Position numbers and translations under genes: made by a program. Below are positions 1 through 8,345 of a DNA stretch of 63,354 nt, one piece after another. How positions within the stretch are numbered: position 1 is the first letter of the stretch; each line of letters starts with the position of its first letter. Location: assembly GCA_964196155.1 (NCBI GenBank), contig CAXMRP010000032.1, positions 1-63,354 of the forward strand. The letters run 5' to 3'. Below the pieces are notes generated by a model. It was not told the DNA's origin, ran no database searches, and saw only the letters and a program-made list of their open reading frames with translations. The DNA comes from CAXMRP01 sp964196155 (lineage in GTDB: Bacteria; Pseudomonadota; Alphaproteobacteria; Rhizobiales; Afifellaceae).

Positions 1-66
1 CAGCTTGCCATCGGCCAGATGCACGACATGGCCGTCGTGGCCCGGCTTGTAGGACAGGATATGCAT
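1..66 (-). CDS. 5' end of NodU-like carbamoyltransferase (partial)
   Basis: Only the first 22 codons lie in the window, read leftward from an ATG at 66. The N-terminus MHILSYKPGHDGHVVHL resembles the start of NodU/CmcH-type carbamoyltransferases, where a short beta strand is followed by a conserved His/Asp-containing loop. A GGAGA sits about 12 bases before the ATG. It is divergent from the glycosyltransferase operon at 413, which fits a joint role in decorating a glycan, but this is inference. With so few residues the family call is tentative; the reading frame itself looks real. Confidence 0.45.
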   Translation of the reverse strand, partial: MHILSYKPGHDGHVVHLADGKL

Positions 67-412
67 GGGTATCGCGATCTCCACAAAGTGTCTTGCCGAT
101 GGATATATTGCCGCCGGTCCAAAATGCCAGCTTGCGGCCAAGGATTCGCAACCCGGCATAATGGGTGGATAATTTGTGTCAAATCAGAAAGATGGCCGCG
201 CCGGCTGCATTGCGACCGGCAAGCCATGCGTAAACACTGTTTTGGGCGAGAATAATTGATGCCCGGGTGCAACCTTGCGTTTTTTACCAGTCCACACCAT
301 GGTGTGGGCGAGGGTTGCGGCGACAGGGCAAGCGATACACATAAAGAGGGGTGACAAACCCCCTTATGCTGACAATTTTATCCCGAAATGCCGGTAGACA
401 AAGGGCCTGCGT
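67..412. other. divergent intergenic region
   Basis: This stretch separates the leftward NodU-like gene from the rightward glycosyltransferase operon and should hold both promoters. It contains a 16-bp perfect palindrome at 292-307 and a short stem-loop at 347-364 (AGGGGT, loop GACAA, ACCCCCT, with one unpaired C). No convincing gene is seen. An open frame starting at 19 has no similarity I recognise and runs against the NodU-like start. Confidence 0.5.
292..307. promoter_or_regulatory. 16-bp perfect palindrome, possible operator
   Basis: CCACACCATGGTGTGG reads identically on both strands. It lies about 105 bases upstream of the first glycosyltransferase start, inside the divergent promoter region, so a dimeric regulator site is a reasonable inference. 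No regulator gene is adjacent in the window. Confidence 0.35.
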
Positions 413-1639
413 ATGAAAAGGCTGAACAATGTACGCGTTCTCATGTACAGCCACGACACGTTTGGACTCGGCCATTTGCGGCGCTGCCGGGCGATCGCGC
501 ATGCGCTTGTAGAGCATTTCAAGGGCGTTTCCGTCCTGATCATTTCCGGCTCGCAAATTGCCGGTGCCTTTGATTTTCGCGCGCGGGTCGATTTCGTCAA
601 AATCCCCAGCGTCATCAAGCTCTACAATGGCGATTACACCTCGATCGGTGAGCATATCGACATCGAAGAAACGCTGAAAATGCGCCGGATGATTATCCAG
701 AGCACAGCGGAGGCGTTTGACCCGGACATTTTCATTGTCGACAAGGAACCGTTGGGCCTGCGCGGCGAACTGGAATCAACGCTGGCGCAATTGAAAGCCG
801 ATGGCACGATACTGGTATTGGGACTGCGTGATGTCATGGATTCGGCCGAGCGGCTGGAAGCGGAATGGCGCGGGCGCGATGTGTTGCGAAAAATCGGTAG
901 CTATTATGATTCCATCTGGGTCTATGGCCCGGAAGACTTCTGGGATCCGCTCAGGGATCTAGATGTTGCGCCCGGCGTCCGGTCACGGATTTCCCATGTC
1001 GGATTCCTTGAACGGGACGCGCCACGCGACGATCACCTTCCGCATTTCGACCTGCCGGACAATTATATTCTGGTGACGGCCGGCGGCGGCGGCGATGGCG
1101 CCGATCTGATGGGTATGGTGCTGGCGGCCCGCGAAAACGACCCGAAATTCGATATTCCGCTGGTCATGGTGCTTGGCCCTTTCATGAAGGGTGAAGCGAA
1201 GGAAGAGCTCCACCAGCGGGCGGAGAAACTGAAGGACATTGTCGTCATTGATTTTGCCAATGTGCTGGAAACGATGATGAACAATGCCAGTGCCGTGGTC
1301 GGCATGTGTGGATACAACACGTTTTGCGAGATCCTGTCGTTCGACAAGCCGACCCTGTTTGTACCGCGGCAACGGCCGCGTCAGGAACAGGTTATCCGGG
1401 CGCAACGGGCGGCCGATCTGGGGCTGGCGCAAATGTTGACGCCGGATGAGGCGGACGATCCGGAGCGACTGGCGAAAGTGCTGCGCGAACTGCCCACCAT
1501 GCCGCGGCCTTCCGAGGCGCAAACTCCGGTCAACCTGAACGGGCTGGACGCCATCTGCGGCAAGGTGGAGACCTATCTTGCAGACCCGGCTGTGCCGGAC
1601 CTCAAAGTGATGGGCGGCAACTTTTCCCAAAGCCGGTGA
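413..1639 (+). CDS. MurG-like (GT28-type) glycosyltransferase
   Basis: A 408-residue cytosolic GT-B enzyme predicted to transfer a sugar from a nucleotide donor. The N-terminal half opens with a beta strand and a Gly-rich loop, GLGH at residues 18-21, as in MurG-like enzymes. The C-terminal half carries GYNTFCE around residue 300, the counterpart of the MurG donor-binding loop, followed by a Pro-rich stretch and a Q-x-x-R-A-x-R-A helix. AAAGGG precedes the ATG. It is the first of four glycosyltransferase genes; its stop overlaps the next start by 4 bases. The acceptor and donor cannot be told from sequence. Confidence 0.8.
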   Translation: MKRLNNVRVLMYSHDTFGLGHLRRCRAIAHALVEHFKGVSVLIISGSQIAGAFDFRARVDFVKIPSVIKLYNGDYTSIGEHIDIEETLKMRRMIIQSTAEAFDPDIFIVDKEPLGLRGELESTLAQLKADGTILVLGLRDVMDSAERLEAEWRGRDVLRKIGSYYDSIWVYGPEDFWDPLRDLDVAPGVRSRISHVGFLERDAPRDDHLPHFDLPDNYILVTAGGGGDGADLMGMVLAARENDPKFDIPLVMVLGPFMKGEAKEELHQRAEKLKDIVVIDFANVLETMMNNASAVVGMCGYNTFCEILSFDKPTLFVPRQRPRQEQVIRAQRAADLGLAQMLTPDEADDPERLAKVLRELPTMPRPSEAQTPVNLNGLDAICGKVETYLADPAVPDLKVMGGNFSQSR

Positions 1640-2973
1640 GCGGTCCAATGCGCGATGAAACCCGCGGTAATATCGCCGTCATCCTCAAGGGCTATCCGCG
1701 CCTGTCGGAAACATTTATCGCCCAGGAATTGCTGGCACTGGAAAAAGCCGGCTTGCGCCTGGCGATATTTTCCCTGCGACACCCCACTGATAAAACCCAT
1801 CACCCGGTGCACGATGATATCGCCGCGCCTGTCACCTATCTGCCGGAATACCTCCATCACGAACCGGGGCGGGTTTTTCGCGGCCTTTTGCGCGCCGCCC
1901 TGTTACCGGGATTTATCAGTGCGCTGCGCCAGTTTGCCAGCGACTTGTTTCGTGATCGGACCCGCAACCGAATTCGCCGGTTTGGCCAATCGCTGGTACT
2001 GGCCGCCGAATTGCCGGCAGAGGTCGGCCATATCTACGCGCACTTCATCCACACGCCGGCATCGGTGGCGCGGTACGGTGCGACCATGCGAAAGCTGCCG
2101 TGGTCATGTTCGGCCCACGCCAAGGATATCTGGACGATCCCGGATTGGGAGATTACGGAAAAGCTGGCATCGGTGGCATGGGCGGTCACCTGCACGCGCA
2201 CTGGCGCGGATCGATTGATCAGCCTGGCGGATGATCCGGATCGGATCACGCTGGCCTATCACGGGCTTGATCTGAGGCGTTTTCCAAGGCCCGATAGCCC
2301 CGCATCGATGCGCGATGGGTCTGATGCCGACGATCCGGTGCAACTATTGAGCGTTGGTCGTGCAGTGGAGAAAAAGGGCCTCGATCTACTGATCGACGCG
2401 CTTGGCAATTTGCCCGACGCCCTTCATTGGCGCTGGACCCATATCGGCAGCGGGCCACTGCTTGGCGATTTGCGTGATCAGGCCCGGCAACTTGGGCTTG
2501 CGGACCGTGTTTCGTTCAGGGGCGCCCTGCCCCAGACCGATGTGCTGGCGGCCTACCGCGCGGCGGACCTGTTCGTCCTGCCGTGCCGGATTGCCAGTGA
2601 TGGCGATCGCGATGGCCTGCCCAATGTTCTGGTCGAGGCGCAAAGTCAGGGGCTTGCCTGCCTCAGCACCGCCGTCGCCGGCGTTCCTGAACTTATCGTC
2701 GACGGCACGAACGGCATCCTGGTGCCGCCGGACAACAGATCAGCTCTGGTGGCGGCACTGGTCAAGGCGATTGGTGATCCGGCCAGCCGCACCGCCATGG
2801 GTCATGCAGGCCAGACCCGCGTTCGCCGCGATTTTGACAGCAATCAGGAAATTGGCGGCCTGCTGCAGCTTTTCGGGATCAATCCGGCGCCAGTAAGCGA
2901 AGACCAGCCCGGCGATCCGACCGCACCGGCGGTCACGGACAATCGTGCGCCGGGGCAAGACATTATCGCCTGA
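1636..2973 (+). CDS. family 4 glycosyltransferase (colanic acid type)
   Basis: A 445-residue retaining GT-B glycosyltransferase. GYPRLSETF near residues 18-26 is typical of the WcaL/AmsK-like group in exopolysaccharide pathways. The C-terminal domain has VGRAVEKKGLD around residue 246 and the sequence GLPNVLVEAQSQGL around 330, the EX7E-type donor site of GT4. The GTG start overlaps the previous stop (GTGA); an in-frame ATG lies four codons downstream. The next gene overlaps its stop by one base. The last ~30 residues are rich in Pro, Ala and Asp and are probably disordered. Confidence 0.8.
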   Translation: MSGPMRDETRGNIAVILKGYPRLSETFIAQELLALEKAGLRLAIFSLRHPTDKTHHPVHDDIAAPVTYLPEYLHHEPGRVFRGLLRAALLPGFISALRQFASDLFRDRTRNRIRRFGQSLVLAAELPAEVGHIYAHFIHTPASVARYGATMRKLPWSCSAHAKDIWTIPDWEITEKLASVAWAVTCTRTGADRLISLADDPDRITLAYHGLDLRRFPRPDSPASMRDGSDADDPVQLLSVGRAVEKKGLDLLIDALGNLPDALHWRWTHIGSGPLLGDLRDQARQLGLADRVSFRGALPQTDVLAAYRAADLFVLPCRIASDGDRDGLPNVLVEAQSQGLACLSTAVAGVPELIVDGTNGILVPPDNRSALVAALVKAIGDPASRTAMGHAGQTRVRRDFDSNQEIGGLLQLFGINPAPVSEDQPGDPTAPAVTDNRAPGQDIIA

Positions 2974-4154
2974 TGGCTAATTGTGACGGCAAAATCCTGT
3001 TTTATGTCCAGCATCTTTATGGTGTTGGTCATCTGTTCCGGGCTCAGCGGATAGCCGAACGGCTGGTCGCGGCTGGGCTGTCGGTGAAATTTGTGATTGG
3101 CGGCGAGCCTGTTCCCGGTCTGCATCTGCCGGGCGAACGTAGCCACTTTCTGCCACCGGTCCGCTCCGCCGATGCGGCATTTTCCAAAATGGTCGACGGC
3201 AATGGTGACGACCTTACTGCGGCCTATCTGACCGATCGTGCGGACAAATTGTTGGCCGCCTATATCGCGATCAATCCTGATCTGATCCTGATTGAGGCCT
3301 TTCCCTTTGGCCGGCGGTTTTTACGCCCCGAACTTGTGCGCCTGTTGGACGCGGCGCGCAAAAACCCCAAACCACCGCTGGTCTGCTGCTCAGTGCGCGA
3401 CATCCTGCAGGAAAACCGCAAACCGGGCCGCGCCGAAGAGGCTGCCGAGACGATCAACACTTATTTCGATATGGTGCTGGTGCATGGCGATCCGGCAGTG
3501 ACCCGGCTTGAAGCCACATTTCCGGCGACCGAACTGATTGCCGACAAGATCCGCTATACCGGGATCGTAGCGGACCCGGCATCGGCGAATGGTATTGCCG
3601 GGACGGGATATCGGTCGGATTTCGCGCCGCCGCCAGACGATATTCTTGTCACGGCAGGCGGCGGGGCATTTGGCGCACCGCTGCTGGAATGTGCCGCCGA
3701 GGCAGCCGCCGCAAATCCGGATCACAGTCGGCACTGGTGTCTTGTCACCGGACCCAATGCCGATCCCCGACTGGCGGACAAATTGCAGGAGTGCGCACCG
3801 GAGCGAATCGAGACTGAAGTTTTCATTCCCAATCTTGCCGTGCGCCTTCACCGGGCGCAGGTTTCGGTGTCCCAGGCCGGTTACAATACGGTCGCCGACC
3901 TTCTTGCCGCGCCGTGCAAGCGGGTTCTGGTGCCATCCGACATTGGTGGCCAGAGCGAGCAATTGCGGCGCGCCACACTTCTGGCCGATGCTGGACTTTG
4001 TGTTTGCCTGCCGGAATCCGAATTAACGCCAGAACGTTTGCTCAAAGCCATAGCCGACGCCGAAACGCTACCCGACAAGGCAACAGGAATCGATCTGTCT
4101 GGCGCAGAAACAAGCGCGGCGCTGATATGCGATGCGTTGGCTGGCCGGGCCTGA
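2973..4154 (+). CDS. second MurG-like glycosyltransferase
   Basis: A 393-residue GT-B protein of the same general type as the first gene of the operon. It has GVGHLFRAQRIAERL near residues 17-31 and a C-terminal AGYNT motif near residue 303, with the GGQSEQ donor loop after it. The two MurG-like members are clearly diverged from each other, so they probably act at different steps and are not a recent duplication. The start codon shares a base with the previous stop (TGATGG), and six bases separate it from the next gene, so translation is likely coupled. Confidence 0.78.
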   Translation: MANCDGKILFYVQHLYGVGHLFRAQRIAERLVAAGLSVKFVIGGEPVPGLHLPGERSHFLPPVRSADAAFSKMVDGNGDDLTAAYLTDRADKLLAAYIAINPDLILIEAFPFGRRFLRPELVRLLDAARKNPKPPLVCCSVRDILQENRKPGRAEEAAETINTYFDMVLVHGDPAVTRLEATFPATELIADKIRYTGIVADPASANGIAGTGYRSDFAPPPDDILVTAGGGAFGAPLLECAAEAAAANPDHSRHWCLVTGPNADPRLADKLQECAPERIETEVFIPNLAVRLHRAQVSVSQAGYNTVADLLAAPCKRVLVPSDIGGQSEQLRRATLLADAGLCVCLPESELTPERLLKAIADAETLPDKATGIDLSGAETSAALICDALAGRA

Positions 4155-4160
4155 CCGGTT

Positions 4161-5321
4161 ATGGCCCGCATCGCCTTTTACGCTCCGATCAAGCCACCAG
4201 ACCACGCCATTGCATCCGGCGACAGGCAAATTGCCTTGCTCCTGATCAAGGCGCTGGAACTTGCCGGCCACAGCGTCGAACTGGCCAGCCGGCATATCAG
4301 TTACTCCAAGAAAAGCGCGCTCGACATCCTGGCGGACAAGAAACAGGCGGCAATGGACGAAGCGGCCCGCCTTGTCATTGATTGGCGGGCAAGACCTGCC
4401 GTCGAGCGCCCTGCCCTTTGGCTCACTTACCATCCTTATTGCAAATCACCGGACTGGATCGGACCGAGATTATGCCAGGAATTCGACCTGCCTTATGCAA
4501 CGATCGAAGCCTGCCGGACCCATCAGGGTCGAAATGATGAGTGGCGGCCGTGGCGGGATATCGTCACCGCATCGGTGCGCAGTGCGGCGATGAATTTCTG
4601 GCTGACGGCAACAGATCAGGCTTATCTGCGGTCTATCCTGCCGGATGCGGCAACAATGGCGCCGCTTTTGCCTTTTGTAGACTTGCAAGCCCTTGGGGAA
4701 GTGCCGGCACATCCCTTGCCTGCTTCATTCGATCCAAACCTGCCGACGCTGATTGCCGTGGCGATGATGCGTCCGGGCGCCAAGGCCCGATCTTATGCGC
4801 TGTTGGCCGATGCACTTGAACGGATCGATGGGCATCGGTTCAATCTCCTTGTGACTGGCGACGGACCGATACGCGCGGAAGTGGAAGCGGCGTTTTCATT
4901 TCTGCCCGAGCGTCAGGTTCATTTTGCCGGGGCGCTGGATCACGATCAGGCAATCGGGGCAATGAAATCGGCCGATCTGTTTGTGTGGCCGGGCTACCGG
5001 GAGGCTATCGGCATGGTTTATCTGGAGGCGCAGGCGGTCGGGCTGCCGGTTGTTGCGCTCAGGACCGCTGGAACTCCTGAGGCACTTGTCCACGGACAGA
5101 CCGGACTTCTGACTGATCCGGACAGTGACCAGCATGACGGAGTCGCCGGTGCGCTGGCTGAAGCAATGGCCGCGCTCCTCGACAGCCGGTCGTTGCGCCA
5201 GACCATGGGCCAGGCCGGCGTTGACTATATCGGGCGTTATCGCGATATCGGCGCGGCGGCGGGCGTGCTTGCAGCCGTGCTTGATCCCCTTGTGGCCCGT
5301 TCAGCTAACTCAGCTCGATAA
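4161..5321 (+). CDS. family 4 glycosyltransferase
   Basis: A 386-residue GT-B protein. The N-terminus (MARIAFYAPIKPP then GDRQIALLLIKALE) is the acceptor-domain entry, where an intact GT4 Gly-rich loop has become SGDRQIA. The donor half has LLVTGDGP near residue 232 and REAIGMVYLEAQAVGLP near 280, the EX7E region. It closes the four-gene operon. Its TAA ends one base before the stop of the converging P460-like gene, leaving no room for a terminator between them. Specificity is unknown. Confidence 0.78.
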   Translation: MARIAFYAPIKPPDHAIASGDRQIALLLIKALELAGHSVELASRHISYSKKSALDILADKKQAAMDEAARLVIDWRARPAVERPALWLTYHPYCKSPDWIGPRLCQEFDLPYATIEACRTHQGRNDEWRPWRDIVTASVRSAAMNFWLTATDQAYLRSILPDAATMAPLLPFVDLQALGEVPAHPLPASFDPNLPTLIAVAMMRPGAKARSYALLADALERIDGHRFNLLVTGDGPIRAEVEAAFSFLPERQVHFAGALDHDQAIGAMKSADLFVWPGYREAIGMVYLEAQAVGLPVVALRTAGTPEALVHGQTGLLTDPDSDQHDGVAGALAEAMAALLDSRSLRQTMGQAGVDYIGRYRDIGAAAGVLAAVLDPLVARSANSAR

Positions 5322-5322
5322 T

Positions 5323-5931
5323 CTATCGCCGAAACTCGTCTGGAATGAAAAACAGATAGTCATTGTCGGCCACCGCCTCATGGCATTCATGGCAAAATAT
5401 GACCTGATCTTTGGCTTGGCCGAGAGTGTCGCCAAAAACGCTGCCATCGGGCAGGACCATCACATAGCGCCAGTCGGCAGTATCGGGATTTTGGCCGGCT
5501 TCCAGCTTCTCCATCAAGAACAAGGCAGCGGCGAATACCCGCCGGGCTTTGGTGACGGTGAAGCTGTCCTTTGCCAACACGGCGCCCGGCGCCATTGTTT
5601 CGCCTTCGGCCAGTTCGCCATAGTTGCTGGCCTTGGCGTTGGCAAAATTGTTAACGTAGCGATTGCCATGGGTGGCGGACAGATAAGGGAACGTGTTGAA
5701 TTTTGCCCACAGCCGATAATCGCGCGCCGGCTGGTAATCGGACAGCCCATAACCCATGGCCAGATCATCGGCGGCGTTTTCATAAATCGACTGGGCGACC
5801 GGTGGCGACAGTCTGGCCGGCTGCTCAACGCGAAAATGCGATTCCTGCCCTTCCTGCGCCAGCGAAAGGGTCGCCACGAATGTCGCGGCGCACAATGGCA
5901 ACAGCACAACCGTTATTAATCTACGGGCCAC
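5323..5931 (-). CDS. cytochrome P460-like periplasmic haem protein
   Basis: A predicted exported haem protein of about 202 residues. The GTG at 5931 is chosen because AGGAGG lies seven bases before it and a hydrophobic signal segment (LITVVLLPLCAATFVATLSLA) follows at once; a longer upstream open frame lacks such a signal. Near the C-terminus CHECH gives one CXXCH haem-binding site, placed as in cytochrome P460. It follows the OppC-like permease by 216 bases at the end of the peptide-importer operon, an odd partner. P460 proteins oxidise hydroxylamine or act in electron transfer; the reaction here is not known. Confidence 0.7.
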   Translation of the reverse strand: MARRLITVVLLPLCAATFVATLSLAQEGQESHFRVEQPARLSPPVAQSIYENAADDLAMGYGLSDYQPARDYRLWAKFNTFPYLSATHGNRYVNNFANAKASNYGELAEGETMAPGAVLAKDSFTVTKARRVFAAALFLMEKLEAGQNPDTADWRYVMVLPDGSVFGDTLGQAKDQVIFCHECHEAVADNDYLFFIPDEFRR

Positions 5932-6147
5932 AACAGTCCTCCTGGCCGGTTCCAGGTGGCGCCGGCCGCTTGATCTTTGCAAGGGCCGCGCCGAAATGCG
6001 TAGCCTCACACAAACGTGCGCTTTTTTTGAGACGATGGAACCGGGTGTGCGTTCAAGCTGGCGCACAAATTGGCGAGCGGATGTGAAAGGCCGGTCTGTC
6101 TGACAGGTGCGATTGGACAAGTACGGGCTGATATCTGCCCGGCGGGT

Positions 6148-7320
6148 CTATTTGTAGGGATCGGCCGCGTCGCGCAGGCCATCTCCGAAAAAGTTGAAGG
6201 CCAGGATAACAAAAATGACCGGGACAACCGGCAGCATCAGCCATGGATAGAGCGCCACCACATTGATGTTCTGCGCCTCGTTCAACAGTACACCCCAGCT
6301 TGTCACCGGCGGACGCAGGCCCAGACCGAGAAAGCTCAAGGCCGTCTCGCCAAGGATCATGGTGGGAATGGTGATAGTTGCCGACGCGATCAGGTGGCTC
6401 ATGAATCCGGGCACCAGATGGCGCAGAACGATGCGCCGCGGACTAGCGCCGATCAGCCGGGCGGCCAGCACATAGTCTTCCTCGCGCAAGGACAGGAGCT
6501 TGGAACGCACGGCACGCGCCAGCCCGGTCCAATCGATCAGGCCAAGAATGATGGTGATGCCGAAATAAACCAGAATCGGGCTCCAGCTTGCCGGCATGAT
6601 CGCCGCCAACGCCAGCCATAGCGGGATCGAGGGGATTGATTGCAGCACTTCGATGATGCGCTGGACAATCAGATCCACGAAGCCGCCATAATATCCGGCA
6701 GCGCCACCGATTGAGATGCCGAGCAAGAAACTGACGGTGATGCCGATCAGGCCGATGGTCAGGGAAATACGCGCGCCGTAGATGATGCGCGACAGGACAT
6801 CGCGACCAAGCCGGTCGGTTCCGAGCAGGAAGAATGGCGCGCCCTTGGGCGCGCAAACCAGGTGCCGGTCGGCCTCGATCATCCCCCAGAACCGGTAGCT
6901 GTCGCCCTTGCACAGAAAACTGAGCGGGATCGATGTGGCGGTGTCGGTGGTATATTCGCGGCTCAGCGTTTCCATGTTGAGCTTGAACGACAAGCCGTGG
7001 ATCGACGGGCCGACAAATTTTCCCTCATGGAACAGATGGATGCCCTGGGGCGGGGCAAAGATGAATTTCTCGTGGCGGACACTGAGGCCGTGCGGGGCGA
7101 GAAATTCGGAAATCAGGATCGATCCGTAGATTAAAAGCAGAAAGATGCCGGACCAGACCGCCATGCGATGCTGGCGAAATTTCCACCACATCAGTTTCAG
7201 CTGGGAGGCAAAATAGATACGTTCCTGTTCCGGCGTAAGCTTTTCAATCGACAGGGGATCGAACGGTTCATCCAACACATAGTGGGGCAAGGGACCGCCG
7301 GGCGGTGGCAAACCGTTCAT
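6148..7320 (-). CDS. peptide ABC transporter permease, OppC/YejE type
   Basis: A 390-residue inner-membrane permease. An N-terminal cytoplasmic segment leads to one membrane helix near residues 50-70, then a roughly 90-residue periplasmic loop as in YejE-like proteins, then LGTDRLGRD near 170 and the five-helix permease core. The EAA coupling loop, ARLIGASPRRIVLRHLVPG, sits near residues 283-302. The C-terminus GDGLRDAADPYK is typical of OppC/DppC. The start overlaps the end of the OppB-type gene by 4 bases, so the two permeases are translationally coupled. Confidence 0.88.
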   Translation of the reverse strand: MNGLPPPGGPLPHYVLDEPFDPLSIEKLTPEQERIYFASQLKLMWWKFRQHRMAVWSGIFLLLIYGSILISEFLAPHGLSVRHEKFIFAPPQGIHLFHEGKFVGPSIHGLSFKLNMETLSREYTTDTATSIPLSFLCKGDSYRFWGMIEADRHLVCAPKGAPFFLLGTDRLGRDVLSRIIYGARISLTIGLIGITVSFLLGISIGGAAGYYGGFVDLIVQRIIEVLQSIPSIPLWLALAAIMPASWSPILVYFGITIILGLIDWTGLARAVRSKLLSLREEDYVLAARLIGASPRRIVLRHLVPGFMSHLIASATITIPTMILGETALSFLGLGLRPPVTSWGVLLNEAQNINVVALYPWLMLPVVPVIFVILAFNFFGDGLRDAADPYK

Positions 7321-8315
7321 CGCTCGATACTTCCTTGCAAACGGATGCGCGGATCGAGGATGCCGAGCGCAATGTCGGAGATCAGAACGCCAACGACGGT
7401 GAGTCCGGCCAAAAACATCAGGAACGAGCCGGCCAGATACATATCCTGACTTTGCAGAGCTGAAATCAGCAGCGGCCCGGTGGTTTGAAGTGACAGGACG
7501 ATGGCGACGATCTCAGCACCGGAGATTATCGCCGGCAACAGGCTGCCGATATCGGCGATGAAGAAATTCAGCGACATGCGCAATGGATATTTCACCAGTG
7601 CCCGAAACGGCGGCACGCCCTTGGCGCGGGCGGTTGTGACATATTGTTTTTGCAACTCGTCCAGAAGGTTGGCGCGAATGCGGCGGATCATCGCCGCCGT
7701 GCCCGAGGTGCCAATGACGACCACAGGAATGATCAGGTGATTGAGTACGGACAGGAATTTGTCCCAATTCATCGGCTGATCAATGAATTCAGGCGCCATC
7801 AGGCCGCCGATGGCGGTGTTGAACCAGATATTGGCGAAATACATCATCACCAGCGCCAGCAGGAAATTGGGCGTTGCCAGACCCAACAGCCCGACAAAGG
7901 TGAGTCCGTAGTCGGACCAGCTGTACTGGTGGGTAGCGGAGTAAATGCCAATCGGGAAGGCAATCACCCAGGTAACGATGATGGTGGCGAAGGAGACGAG
8001 GATGGTCAGGAACAACCGGTCGCCGACAACATCGGCGACGGGCAGTTCATACTCGAACGAATAGCCAAAATCGCCCTGGACGAAACCAAAGACCCAGCGG
8101 ACATAGCGCTCGAAAAACGGTTTGTCGAAGCCGTATTCCTGACGAAGATAGTCGATCCTGGCAATATCGACGGCCTCGCCGCTGGCCCGCAATTCGGCAA
8201 TATAGGTCTCGAAGTAATCGCCCGGCGGCAGTTCGATAATCATGAAGATCAGGAGACTGGTGAGAACCAGTGTCGGGATCATCACGACAAAGCGGTGGGC
8301 GATATACCGGAGCAT
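7317..8315 (-). CDS. peptide ABC transporter permease, OppB/YejB type
   Basis: A 332-residue inner-membrane permease with six predicted helices. The N-terminal helix (residues 1-30) contains the usual MLRYIAHRF start and LLIFMIIELPPGD. The EAA loop, TARAKGVPPFRAL, is near residues 225-240. The C-terminus LGILDPRIRL is diagnostic of OppB/DppB-like permeases. It pairs with the OppC-type permease that overlaps its stop and with the binding protein and fused ATPase upstream in the operon. Confidence 0.88.
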   Translation of the reverse strand: MLRYIAHRFVVMIPTLVLTSLLIFMIIELPPGDYFETYIAELRASGEAVDIARIDYLRQEYGFDKPFFERYVRWVFGFVQGDFGYSFEYELPVADVVGDRLFLTILVSFATIIVTWVIAFPIGIYSATHQYSWSDYGLTFVGLLGLATPNFLLALVMMYFANIWFNTAIGGLMAPEFIDQPMNWDKFLSVLNHLIIPVVVIGTSGTAAMIRRIRANLLDELQKQYVTTARAKGVPPFRALVKYPLRMSLNFFIADIGSLLPAIISGAEIVAIVLSLQTTGPLLISALQSQDMYLAGSFLMFLAGLTVVGVLISDIALGILDPRIRLQGSIER

Positions 8316-8345
8316 AGCGGTGCTGTTTGTGTATCCCCGGCCCGA

